From: a virus
IMG/VR virus record: IMGVR_UViG_3300030104_001740
Span: 1 to 24,061 of that record
DNA: 24,061 bases
Strand: one strand, 5' to 3'
Shown piece after piece: positions 15,401-24,040 of the stretch (the stretch's first letter is position 1; each line of letters opens with the position of its first letter). The notes beneath the pieces were generated by a model, which was not told the DNA's origin, searched no databases, and saw only the letters and a list, made by a program, of their open reading frames with translations. Position numbers and translations under genes: made by a program.

Positions 15401-18400
15401 CTGTAGATACTATTGAAAAAGTCCTTGGAGAAGATGCTATTATAAGGACTGACTTTGCATTTGTTGAAAATGGTAAGCGTCAAATGAATGTTGTCGATAT
15501 TAAAGATTATATTAAAGCTGCTAAGATGCTGGGAAATGAAACTTTTACAGACCTAATAGTAAATACTCAAGCAGTTCTTGGAGAGCTTGCATCTGCTTCT
15601 AAGACAGGAACTAGGAAGTTAATAAAAGATATATATGATAAAACAACAGACCTTATTGATACTTTAGATCCTTCTACAAACAAGAAGCCTATAGAAGATC
15701 CTATTAAAACTATTAATGATTTAAAGAATGAATTAAAAGCATTAGAGAATACAGCAAGGGCTGAAGATACTAAGCAAGATATAAGTCAAGCTATAATAGA
15801 TATAGATAGGCTTATAGATGCTATAGACAGGGAGACAGGGAAGTTTAACATAACACCTAAAAAGAGCCTTAGTGAAAATGAACAAATTAGTGGTGATGAA
15901 TTTGGTGTACATGAAGCTTTAACTAGACCTTTACAAGCATCATTAGAGAAGATCTATTCAAAAGAAACTGAAAGCGTTAATAAGTTAAGAGAATTAGTTG
16001 TTAAAATAGAAAACTTAACTGCGCTAGGCAAGAGTGGTTTAGGGCTAGATAAGTCAGAAACAATGAGAATTGTAGAAAATATGTCGAGAGAGTGGCATAA
16101 ACTATATAGAGATAAAGAAGGTGACTCTGTAGAGGTATTATCTGAGCTTATAAATAAAGTTAATCAGAATGGATTCTTTGGCGATGCTATAAATCTATTA
16201 GAACAAGTTGATACAAGAGTTAATAGAGCTGTAATATTAAATAATGAACACCATATATTAAATGCAGATGCAGTTAAGATGTCAGAAGCCTTGGAAGCTG
16301 GACATAAAACTCATGAGCATCATAGATCTGTAAAAGAAATACTTAAAGAATACAATCTTGTTAATAAAGATGGAGATATTGATCCTACATTTAGAGATGC
16401 TCTTATTAACAATCCATATAAAGCTCTTAATGAGAATATACGTAAACAAATATTTGATCAAAAAGATGTAAGCATATCTCAAAAGCAAAAAGAATGGAGT
16501 ACCTTTAGAGAGAAAGATGCGCTAGAGCTATTGACTAATATATATAATTCTAAGCCTGTAAATAGACTCAAGATTGTAGGCATGACTAAGGATGGAAAGA
16601 AGAGAGGTATAATTGAATTTAATAACAATGCTCCTGCTATAAGTCATCCTAATAGTGAATATTACTCTAAAAAAGGATATAATATTCATTTTATTGACGA
16701 TACTATTAGTGTAGATGTGGATGGCACGCTTAGAAATACAAGTCTAGATACCATAGGAAGTCCTGACATGATACAGTCGTTCTTAAATAATGCTTTACAT
16801 GTAGATAGATCTAGATTAGAAATAATAGATAGCTTTAAATCTATAGATCCAGGTATTAGTGAAGCAGATATTAAGAAGATATTAAAGAATCCTACAGAGT
16901 ATGTATTTTATTTAAGATTATCTCCCATGGACAAGGCTATGTTTGTAGCTACAGAAAGTAACTTAAAGCTTTTAAATTCTGAGTTTAAAGCTACATATGA
17001 CTCTATTGAATCTAGGCTTAGTGGTAAAGATAAAGATGTCTTTAAAGCTATGTTTGGAGGCCTTCTTGATGCGTCTAATGCTTCACGAGCAAATGTAGAG
17101 CTGAAGATGTTATTACCTTATCTTGATAATACAGGTAAAAGAAGTGAAATTGAAAAATTAATTAAAGAATATGCAGGGAATGCAAATCCTGAAAAGCTAG
17201 CTAAGATACAGGCAAATATGTATAAGCGTGGATTCTTATCAGATGGTGGTACTACCCAGCCAATGAATGAAAATGTGCTTAGATGGGCTAAAAGCTGGCA
17301 TCCTAATAAAGCTGTTAAGCAAGAAGCTAAACGTATTCTTGATAATGGCGGATTTACAGTAGGCGTTATAGGAGATGGTGCATCAGAGGGATCTAGTGGT
17401 AAAAAGCATCCATTAAATATAGAGAACATAGAGATGGGACAGCTTCAGATTATAGGTCAAGCTGGAGGGTTATTAAAAGAACTTTCTTTAGCCCAGCAAA
17501 AAGCTGCTGCTGACCAGCCAAGCTTATTAAGCTCCTTATTAGATGGTGCTAAGTTTGCATCTGAAAGAACAATGAAATTGATTATGGCTCAGAAAGGAAT
17601 GCTTGATACAGACTTTACTAATAGCCCGAATGGAGCTAAGACTATAATATTCTCTACTGGAGACAACCAATTGCTTGGTAAAGGATATCTTATATATCAT
17701 CCCGATATAGCTAAACAAATGCCTAAAGATGTAGATATAGCACTAGGAGAAACATCTGCTAAAACATTACACGGAACATCAATAGATGGTAATCCAATCA
17801 AACCTTTCGATCTTTCACAGGCAAGTGGTAAGTGGCAAAATACTATTAAGAATATGGATAATTCTAACAAGATGTTGCTGCCTGTTGAGAGTATAGGAGT
17901 TTCTTTTACATCTAAAAATGAAAGTGGAGTAGCTATATCTCCTTCTATATTTGACTTTCAATCAGCTTCAAATATAAAAGCTGCAACAGTATGGATGGGA
18001 TTTGAAAACAAGTTAAGAGAAGTAGCTGTACAATGGGACTCTGTACATAGAGATGGTGCTAAGTTAGCTGAATGGCTATATGAGATAAATAAAGCTGAAG
18101 GTAATCCTATGGATAAAGGAGATACTGGTCTTACTAAATTACTATTCTCATATGGAGCCATGCCTAACAATCCTTTAACTCAAAAGGCTTTAAGGAGATT
18201 GCTAAGAAGCTCAAACTATAAACACTTGTCTAAAGCTCCTAATCAGAGAGGTGGAGAAGATAATTTTATTGTACCTAATATAGATGGAAAGCTTTCAGTT
18301 CCTTTGTATGCAGAGATTTATAAAGCTGCAGGAAATGAAATACATGACAGGGCTACTGTTAACTATGGAGGTATTGGATTAAATTCACATACTGCGAGAA

Positions 18401-21400
18401 GGCAATTAGGAAACTCTATAACAGGAGTAACTTCAAATCTACAAGGTGAAAGATTTATATATAGAGATGCTAATGGTGTAGATGTTGTTGTTAGTGTAGA
18501 AGGGGATAAATTTGAATATTATAGCACTTTCTATGACAAGTCTACAAATCCTTTAAAGCATCCTGGTTCTAATAATTATAGATATAAAGGTACAGATCGT
18601 ACAGGTAATGATATACTTAGAGATGCAGGTGGTATTAAGGAAGATAAATCTTCTAGGGCTAAAGTAGAGGCTCAGTTAAAAAGATTAGATAAAATGGTTA
18701 AAGCTCATAATCTAACCTATCATGATGCTTTTAGATTATTGAATGGTGAAATAATTACTAAAGTTGGTTCTAATGGAATAACTAGCACATTTGATTTAAA
18801 GGTAGATAAAGCATTAAAGATGAACTTTGGCTCTATGTCTCATGCTATACCAGTGATAGGACATGATAAAGTTATATTTAGAGTAGAGAAAATTATGGAA
18901 GGTATGGATGGATTAACAGAGGTTAATGTTCACGATCTTCGTACAGTTATGCAGAGAGATAATGACGGTGATCACTTGTTCACACATACAAGTATGCCTT
19001 GGAGTATATTTAAATCTTTTGCTAAAGAGAATGGTCGTAAAGATGACTTTAGAATGTGGGAAAGAAGTCAAGTATTAAACAGTGATTATATAAATATATT
19101 TGGAATAGGTATAAATGGTAAGGCTGGAGAGAAAGCTACTCAAGTTGGATTCCAAAATTATGCAGCTAAACTTCATGGCGCTAAGATGATGACTGGTCAG
19201 ATAATAGGAGCTAGAAATGCTATATCTTGGCTTAATAGGCTAGGCTTTAAGCTTAAAGGTAATGACCTATTAAAAGACTTTATAAGAGATGAAGGTATGA
19301 CAGCAGATAATTGGAAAGTTCTTGATAAGTTTTATGATACTGTTCAGAATGGCTTAGATATACATGGTGGGATCCATGATGCTATATCTACACAGGATAA
19401 ATTAAGAGACTTTTTATATTTTGGTAAAAAAGATATTCATACAGGTGAAACAGGGGATGCTAATTTTGACAAGCATAGTGATCCTGATTTAACTTTCTTT
19501 GGAGATAATCATAGAACATTTGGAAATAAGAGAATAGAGAGAGAAGTCTTTTATGAGCTACTTAGAACATTAAAGAAATCTAATATGATTCAGAATGATA
19601 CTTGGGATGAAAGAGGTAGTAGATCTCCTGAGCCTTTTGAAATAAAGTCAGCTTATTATGATATGAGAAATTTATTTGCAAATCCTACAGGGTACTTAGC
19701 TCAGAAATTAGCTAGAAAAATAGGAAGAATGCAAGGTGCTGAGAAAGACGCTCTTGTATCAGAGTATGCAGAAATGTTTTATGGAAAGACAACAGACTTT
19801 AAGAGAAGGAAAGACAGAGATGATTTATATTGGGATATAGTCAAAGGTAGACAAGGCTCTATTATGGATAATATTTTTAGCCTTGATCCTAGACAAGTAT
19901 CTCCAGACAATCCAGATCAGGGATTTGAACTATCTGTTGGTGGAAAGTTGATGAAAGAATTGATTGGTACAAATGGTTTCTGGGACTCAAACTATGGAGG
20001 TCTTGCTAAGACAGGTACTGATATATATAATAAAGCAGGGTTCTTTGTTAAGAATATAGAGAATTTTGTAGAGACAGCAAGGCTTTTTGGTGACGATCCT
20101 TTAGAGTCTGCAAAAAGGCTAAACTTAGATATGAATGTAGATTCCTTTAGTCAAGAGAAAGCTGGTTCTGAAATACGTAATGCTTTAAATAATGGAATAC
20201 TTAGAGAATTAATTCATCGTCAGCATGATAATGTATTTGGGAGTTTGGAATACTTTAGAGCTGAAAACTTTGCTAATCCAACTAAGGTTGACAAACTTCA
20301 GGAAAGATTAAGAAACTTACAAACAGCTATGGATATAATGGATCAACAGATAGCTAAGAATATGGTTATAGATAAAGGTGATGTTCAGTATATAGATGTT
20401 AAAGACGGTATGAACTTTGATAAGCATACGCACCTTTCAAAAGGAAGGATGTTAGATATTTATAGAGTTAGAGGAGATGTTAAGTATATAGAGCCAAAGG
20501 GAACTTCAAATTTAACTCATTTTTCTGTAGATAATAAATCTTTAGATTATGGTCAGTTAGAATTTGTAGGTAGATTTAATAGTAATAGTCCTAAAGTACG
20601 CTTACATAGAGGATATTCTTACATTATTGATAGAAATCCAAAGCAAATGAAATCACAATCTAGCAATGAAGCTAGATACTCAGATGCTTTATTTAAGGCT
20701 ACATATGGGAATGATACAAGTCCTGAGTTATTTATTAAAGATAAAGGTGTTATAAATGATTTTAGAGACGATGTTAGAAGGCTTAGAGCTTCAATTAGTA
20801 GTGACTATAGCAAGACTATAGAGAATGCTTTATCTAATAGAGTGTTGAGTGAAGGTTTATTCGCTATCAATAGTGCTAAAGAGGGTAGGAGTATGGCTGA
20901 GTTTGTAGATAGATGGCTACCTTTAGTGCAAGGAACTGATCCAATGAAGTTATTACTTAGATATGTATTGCAACCTCAAGTAACTCCTTCTTATTATTAT
21001 AGGGATGCTAAGGGGCATGAGAGACCTGCATATAAAACTAATGAACATCTGTATAAAACAGTTTTACAATGGGCAGAAAATAATAATGCTAGAGATTTTG
21101 TTAGAGAGCTTATAAAAAATGTTGAACATTATGCTGCTGGTAAGGAAACTGAGATAGATGCTAGCAGTTACGAAAGAGGGAGTATGGATAGATTTGATTA
21201 TACAGAGCTAGGTGATATGGCTAATTCATATAGAACTATAGCTAAACATTTAAATGTATTTTATTCATCACCTATATTAATAGATAAAATGAATGGTGTA
21301 ATAGATAATAGAAGAAGTCCAATACAGACTGTAAGAGGTAATGACGGTTCATTAATTCCTGTAAGGCAAGAAGCTAAGAAGAATGATTATTGGGATTGGG

Positions 21401-21429
21401 CAAAAGATCAAACAGGGGAGGGTTGTTAA
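12490..21429 (+). CDS. Giant virion protein with putative double-psi-beta-barrel RNA polymerase domain, 2979 aa
   Basis: ATG 12490 follows the previous TAA directly, with GAGG at 12475-12478. Three regions are visible. Residues about 1-450 are Gly/Ala-rich and partly hydrophobic (LGEGASLFAPWGPIGLLG), in ejection-protein style. Residues about 450-1640 are mostly charged helix with no motif I recognise. Residues about 1640-2300 look like a two-barrel RNA polymerase. A first-barrel candidate holds GKGYLIYHPDIAKQM (1730-1744) and DIALGETSAK (Lys1758). The second barrel holds VIFRVEK (Arg2131) and RDNDGDHLFTHTSMP, with D2157, D2159 and D2161 as probable Mg ligands. A bridge-helix-like run follows (KLHGAKMMTGQIIGARNAIS, from Lys2227). 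Beta' NADFDGD, QDE-1 and YonO DxDGD and crAss-like virion RNAP share this active-site type. The remainder is helical. It probably transcribes early genes after ejection. Confidence 0.72.
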   Translation: MPLPKEYYDILKSGDRPLRNQPTTQTPNFGFSPAEPVEDEGTAWGSVGDFLWSAGEGFTSGMTLGLTDLAGATGEEPWEEMTGGEKAGWILGEGASLFAPWGPIGLLGKTSRAIAKAGGNKFIQKSAKEATKGMALNKAQSKAILEASKKGVKFEDDVANALNKAAQDDLGITWIKDLNATGKAALDASENLTLSGARAVQKAFKDAGMPDIDINDAAKISSEFVESLKGGRYVNDIAEWATRGLTGRIPDTANNFVAKYLGMMAQDMMLLSLHGLGSGKIRSLANNEDFDLTGALGHEVKMALAFPLIRKIPNIAGMGAGGMSTASQGVKAYMNQFKSTNYKAIQEAHGDEVVKNILKVMVRGSKKDLLSRSKLADASWKAGNKTYKNGDEILKALPDMKIDDTITILNKMNKAVNQNIMKSWGPKWLEDTIGSVPRMGVGVLAMNPWVVSKDAWGSMESPEIASHLFMAAVMTRGRGEWGYDQQRAHFADFTPYHEALNVLGVDTKNVQDVLRFHDGKNIHEGLGAAMSTHEAGNSIVEIFDSAVQGAEFTANSRDYSNPDHALVLEMSSLYNIIKKTGDPDFSPIRAQNLDRSTLNTLAEKLSNVKFEDGTTVKDIGFEGALVKLTLEPAKRGLNIYKRMLAELKSELGYNVDVSKEGVVIGSHVISNKEGKDIDDANTYNRTLSALADIAEATVRTGESAEASTISYEALVKKSGLTEIEFNQRTREIVDRHMDMLAGEYGGLKNIKFDPVGEGGKLNPMMEFFKQAKVIEASERVYNVVTGKFPSGDKLGDKTLTESLDKLFMIDGKYASSIDAYKNIIKDFVKDPKNEKEAQANEQVIEHLNDLRDLFELRKKVVGVSSKDPSGKVLTGEGISIAQNQWKNLNTQLPREWKQDWATHTRELYINRIFKAKGFDRRAINLVSMLADANIAIPNGEGKLTMPSRDAVMNELKSRNMSEKDIEAYEKAVDTIEKVLGEDAIIRTDFAFVENGKRQMNVVDIKDYIKAAKMLGNETFTDLIVNTQAVLGELASASKTGTRKLIKDIYDKTTDLIDTLDPSTNKKPIEDPIKTINDLKNELKALENTARAEDTKQDISQAIIDIDRLIDAIDRETGKFNITPKKSLSENEQISGDEFGVHEALTRPLQASLEKIYSKETESVNKLRELVVKIENLTALGKSGLGLDKSETMRIVENMSREWHKLYRDKEGDSVEVLSELINKVNQNGFFGDAINLLEQVDTRVNRAVILNNEHHILNADAVKMSEALEAGHKTHEHHRSVKEILKEYNLVNKDGDIDPTFRDALINNPYKALNENIRKQIFDQKDVSISQKQKEWSTFREKDALELLTNIYNSKPVNRLKIVGMTKDGKKRGIIEFNNNAPAISHPNSEYYSKKGYNIHFIDDTISVDVDGTLRNTSLDTIGSPDMIQSFLNNALHVDRSRLEIIDSFKSIDPGISEADIKKILKNPTEYVFYLRLSPMDKAMFVATESNLKLLNSEFKATYDSIESRLSGKDKDVFKAMFGGLLDASNASRANVELKMLLPYLDNTGKRSEIEKLIKEYAGNANPEKLAKIQANMYKRGFLSDGGTTQPMNENVLRWAKSWHPNKAVKQEAKRILDNGGFTVGVIGDGASEGSSGKKHPLNIENIEMGQLQIIGQAGGLLKELSLAQQKAAADQPSLLSSLLDGAKFASERTMKLIMAQKGMLDTDFTNSPNGAKTIIFSTGDNQLLGKGYLIYHPDIAKQMPKDVDIALGETSAKTLHGTSIDGNPIKPFDLSQASGKWQNTIKNMDNSNKMLLPVESIGVSFTSKNESGVAISPSIFDFQSASNIKAATVWMGFENKLREVAVQWDSVHRDGAKLAEWLYEINKAEGNPMDKGDTGLTKLLFSYGAMPNNPLTQKALRRLLRSSNYKHLSKAPNQRGGEDNFIVPNIDGKLSVPLYAEIYKAAGNEIHDRATVNYGGIGLNSHTARRQLGNSITGVTSNLQGERFIYRDANGVDVVVSVEGDKFEYYSTFYDKSTNPLKHPGSNNYRYKGTDRTGNDILRDAGGIKEDKSSRAKVEAQLKRLDKMVKAHNLTYHDAFRLLNGEIITKVGSNGITSTFDLKVDKALKMNFGSMSHAIPVIGHDKVIFRVEKIMEGMDGLTEVNVHDLRTVMQRDNDGDHLFTHTSMPWSIFKSFAKENGRKDDFRMWERSQVLNSDYINIFGIGINGKAGEKATQVGFQNYAAKLHGAKMMTGQIIGARNAISWLNRLGFKLKGNDLLKDFIRDEGMTADNWKVLDKFYDTVQNGLDIHGGIHDAISTQDKLRDFLYFGKKDIHTGETGDANFDKHSDPDLTFFGDNHRTFGNKRIEREVFYELLRTLKKSNMIQNDTWDERGSRSPEPFEIKSAYYDMRNLFANPTGYLAQKLARKIGRMQGAEKDALVSEYAEMFYGKTTDFKRRKDRDDLYWDIVKGRQGSIMDNIFSLDPRQVSPDNPDQGFELSVGGKLMKELIGTNGFWDSNYGGLAKTGTDIYNKAGFFVKNIENFVETARLFGDDPLESAKRLNLDMNVDSFSQEKAGSEIRNALNNGILRELIHRQHDNVFGSLEYFRAENFANPTKVDKLQERLRNLQTAMDIMDQQIAKNMVIDKGDVQYIDVKDGMNFDKHTHLSKGRMLDIYRVRGDVKYIEPKGTSNLTHFSVDNKSLDYGQLEFVGRFNSNSPKVRLHRGYSYIIDRNPKQMKSQSSNEARYSDALFKATYGNDTSPELFIKDKGVINDFRDDVRRLRASISSDYSKTIENALSNRVLSEGLFAINSAKEGRSMAEFVDRWLPLVQGTDPMKLLLRYVLQPQVTPSYYYRDAKGHERPAYKTNEHLYKTVLQWAENNNARDFVRELIKNVEHYAAGKETEIDASSYERGSMDRFDYTELGDMANSYRTIAKHLNVFYSSPILIDKMNGVIDNRRSPIQTVRGNDGSLIPVRQEAKKNDYWDWAKDQTGEGC
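18958..18972 (+). other. Putative RNA polymerase catalytic DxDGD motif
   Basis: Codons for DNDGD, residues 2157-2161 of the giant protein. The context is strand (VNVHDLRTVMQR), the acidic loop, then strand (HLFTHTSMP), as in the second double-psi barrel, where three Asp hold the catalytic Mg. An EF-hand reading is poor: no Gly follows the third Asp and no Glu sits at loop position 12. Confidence 0.7.
21416..21422 (+). promoter_or_regulatory. Ribosome binding site fixing the 21429 start
   Basis: GGGGAGG lies 6 nt before ATG 21429 and inside the end of the giant gene. It selects ATG 21429 over the upstream TTG 21390, which has no comparable SD and would overlap the giant gene by 40 nt. Confidence 0.75.
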
Positions 21430-24038
21430 TGGGCTTATGTAATCCTATATATGTAGATAAGCAGAAAAGAATGGACATGATGAGTGAGATGTATGAGTAT
21501 TGGAAGTCTAAAAAGAATATAAAAGATAGATTTTCATACAAAGATACTGGCTTTAACAATCAAGCTTCTGTTGATAATATAAAATGGTTAATAGAACAGA
21601 GACTAGAAAAGCCCTGGAACGCTGATTCTCCTTTAACTGATGCAGACTTTAGAAGAGCTAAGGTTGAGATAGATGCCTTTGATAATGCTTTAGGTGGCAA
21701 TTTTAGTAACTTAGCCTGGATTGTGCCTGAAGGAATATCTAAGCAAGATCCTACAGCTAGAAAGTTTTACACAGAATTAAACAATATCTTAAACTATGAG
21801 CGTGTTCAAATCAATAAGGTGTTAACATCTAATTCTTTTATAGCACAACATATGCTTGATGCTTATACATCTGAATTTGGAGGCAAGAAGGATTTAGCTA
21901 CTAAAAAATTAAGAGAACTTCGTGAAGAAATGGCTAATGCCGATCCTAATGAGAATGTTCAAGCAGAATTTGTTAATAAGATTGAAGATTTTGTAAATAG
22001 AGATAAAGAGGGTAAGACTTTAAAGCAATTTATAGAGCTTATACATATGGATAAAGATACATTTAACTCTGCTAGAAAGCCTAGCTATAGGAATGATAAG
22101 GGTCAACTTGTAGATTATAATACACATGTATATAAAGCTGTAGAAAGAGCAAGGGAAAATCTTAATGAGATGGGATCAGTATATGCTAATGGTCTTAGGA
22201 AATTACAAAGCATTGTAGCTTTAAAATATACTAACCAACCTAATGTTAAGAAGGCTATGGGTGATAGGAAAGCCGCTAGAATGATAGAGACTATTGAGCA
22301 ATCTATTACTGACATAACAGAAGGTAATAAGCGTGGTGGGTACTTTCCTCAAATACAATTTGAAACCATGATGCAGTTAAAAGATAATTTATCTAAGGCT
22401 ATGACAGCTAACTCTTTAAATAAGGATGCTGCATTTGAAAACATGGTAGGCAATACTATAGCTCAAATGGATATTAATAGTATGCCTGCTCATGCTAAGA
22501 AGCGTAATCCATTACTTGAAAAGTATTGGGAAAAAGATCCACTTATGGTATTAAAGGAATATGGGGATCAAGCTGCTCAATTCAACAAGATGGTAACTAC
22601 TCAAGCAACATATCTTGAAGCCTTGCAGAACTTACCTAAAAGTGATACTCAATTCCAAAAAGGATTAAGAAGATTTATTGAAGAGGAATATACAGTATTT
22701 AATAGAGGTACTTCTGGTAGACCAGATTGGGTCAACAAAGCTGTAACAACTTTAAATGCATTACAGACTGCTAGAACTATGGGTCTTAATATAACAGGTG
22801 CTGTTAAGAATGCTGCGAGTGCTATACACTTCTATAGTAGAGTAGGATTCGGATCCTTGCAGAAAGCTAAAAAAGCTATGGAACATGATTCTGAGTTTAT
22901 TGATATGGCAAAGAAAGCTGAGGAAGAAGCTGGTTTCTTATTCACAGATGCAGCTCAAGAATTATATACTGAGGGCTTAATAACTAATAAAGATAAGGGT
23001 ACTGTTAAGTTTGATCCATTAACTGGTAAGATAAGTATACAGAACTCTCCTGGAGTAGATTTCCTGAAGAAGGCTGGACAGTGGACTTTAGAAAAAGGAT
23101 TATTCTTTCATAGGTTAACTGAGAACAATCAAAGAAAATGGATGTTTAGAACAGCTTTACATAGAAAATACTCTCAATTAGTTAATGACGGGTATCCGCC
23201 TGATAAAGCAAAAAGATTTTCTCAAAACTATGCTTTAAAAATGGTTAATAGTTGGGCTTATGAATACGCAGCTCATGCTAAATCTAAGGCTGTACGTGGA
23301 GAATGGAGAACTATTGACGAGATAGATGGTCAAAAGATAGATAGAAAGATGGCAGGTGTGGGTGGAGGATTATCTGAAGTAGCTTTTCACTTATTACATT
23401 ATCCTATGTCTTTAATGGAAACTCATTATGATGCTTTAAAAGGTGTTCATAAATCTTTACTTGCAAAACAAGGCTTTGAATCAGAAGAGATACAATATGC
23501 TATGAGATATGCGGGAATATCTGCAGGTGTAGCTTTAGCCTCAGTTCTTACAAATATAGACTTTACAAATATTATAGAGAATGAAAGTATTGAACGTATA
23601 AAGCGAGTAGCTGATGATATATTAGAGTTTGACAATCCTGACAAAGGAACATTTGGTCTTATGGGTGAGTTTACAGGGCCAACTTTAGGTACTATTAAGC
23701 ATCTTATGGTAGCTAGTGAGATTATAGATATAGATGAAGGTGATTTAAATAAAGTCTTATTTGGTAATGTAGACTTTTCTAACGAATCAGATAAATTATC
23801 ACAACTATATTCTGCTTATCAATATTCTACTGCATGGGGATTTGCTAAAAATAAATTAATACCTGCAGTTCAATCGGGTAGAGGTAGAGATCTTATAACT
23901 CATTGGTTGAAGCTGTATCCTAATCAATGGACTAAGACAGGTCATGAAAAGATATTTGGAAAGAAGTCTAAAAAGAAGCGAAAGTCTAAAAATACTAATG
24001 AAAGAGCTTTAGCTATACTTGAAAGTATGCGTAGATAA
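21429..24038 (+). CDS. Large helical virion/ejection-type protein, 869 aa
   Basis: ATG 21429 shares its A with the giant gene's TAA (TAATG) and has a strong GGGGAGG SD. The product is almost wholly helical and charged. About residues 1-330 are polar helix with basic and acidic patches. About 440-480 hold a Thr/Ala/Gly helix (LQTARTMGLNITGAVKNAAS), and about 590-690 an aromatic-rich helical region (FFHRLTENNQRKWMFRTALH, then VAFHLLHYPMSLMETHYDAL). A short hydrophobic run follows (AGISAGVALASVL), then a lysine-rich tail (KKSKKKRKSK). This style resembles the C-terminal parts of large phage internal or polyvalent proteins. Translational coupling suggests it works with the putative polymerase: packaging it, carrying it through the envelope, or binding DNA. 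No enzyme motif was found. Confidence 0.65.
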   Translation: MGLCNPIYVDKQKRMDMMSEMYEYWKSKKNIKDRFSYKDTGFNNQASVDNIKWLIEQRLEKPWNADSPLTDADFRRAKVEIDAFDNALGGNFSNLAWIVPEGISKQDPTARKFYTELNNILNYERVQINKVLTSNSFIAQHMLDAYTSEFGGKKDLATKKLRELREEMANADPNENVQAEFVNKIEDFVNRDKEGKTLKQFIELIHMDKDTFNSARKPSYRNDKGQLVDYNTHVYKAVERARENLNEMGSVYANGLRKLQSIVALKYTNQPNVKKAMGDRKAARMIETIEQSITDITEGNKRGGYFPQIQFETMMQLKDNLSKAMTANSLNKDAAFENMVGNTIAQMDINSMPAHAKKRNPLLEKYWEKDPLMVLKEYGDQAAQFNKMVTTQATYLEALQNLPKSDTQFQKGLRRFIEEEYTVFNRGTSGRPDWVNKAVTTLNALQTARTMGLNITGAVKNAASAIHFYSRVGFGSLQKAKKAMEHDSEFIDMAKKAEEEAGFLFTDAAQELYTEGLITNKDKGTVKFDPLTGKISIQNSPGVDFLKKAGQWTLEKGLFFHRLTENNQRKWMFRTALHRKYSQLVNDGYPPDKAKRFSQNYALKMVNSWAYEYAAHAKSKAVRGEWRTIDEIDGQKIDRKMAGVGGGLSEVAFHLLHYPMSLMETHYDALKGVHKSLLAKQGFESEEIQYAMRYAGISAGVALASVLTNIDFTNIIENESIERIKRVADDILEFDNPDKGTFGLMGEFTGPTLGTIKHLMVASEIIDIDEGDLNKVLFGNVDFSNESDKLSQLYSAYQYSTAWGFAKNKLIPAVQSGRGRDLITHWLKLYPNQWTKTGHEKIFGKKSKKKRKSKNTNERALAILESMRR

Positions 24039-24040
24039 CA

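Noticed and set aside
18958-18993. DNDGD as an EF-hand or dockerin calcium loop
   Set aside because: Position 6 is His, not Gly, and position 12 is not Glu/Asp; the flanking beta strands fit a double-psi barrel better.
21390-21428. TTG 21390 as the start of the 869-aa gene
   Set aside because: It would overlap the giant gene by 40 nt and lacks a comparable SD; ATG 21429 has GGGGAGG and a TAATG junction.
12490-24038. T7 gp16-like lytic transglycosylase or other peptidoglycan hydrolase in the large internal proteins
   Set aside because: No convincing catalytic Glu motif or lysozyme-like block was seen in either protein by eye.
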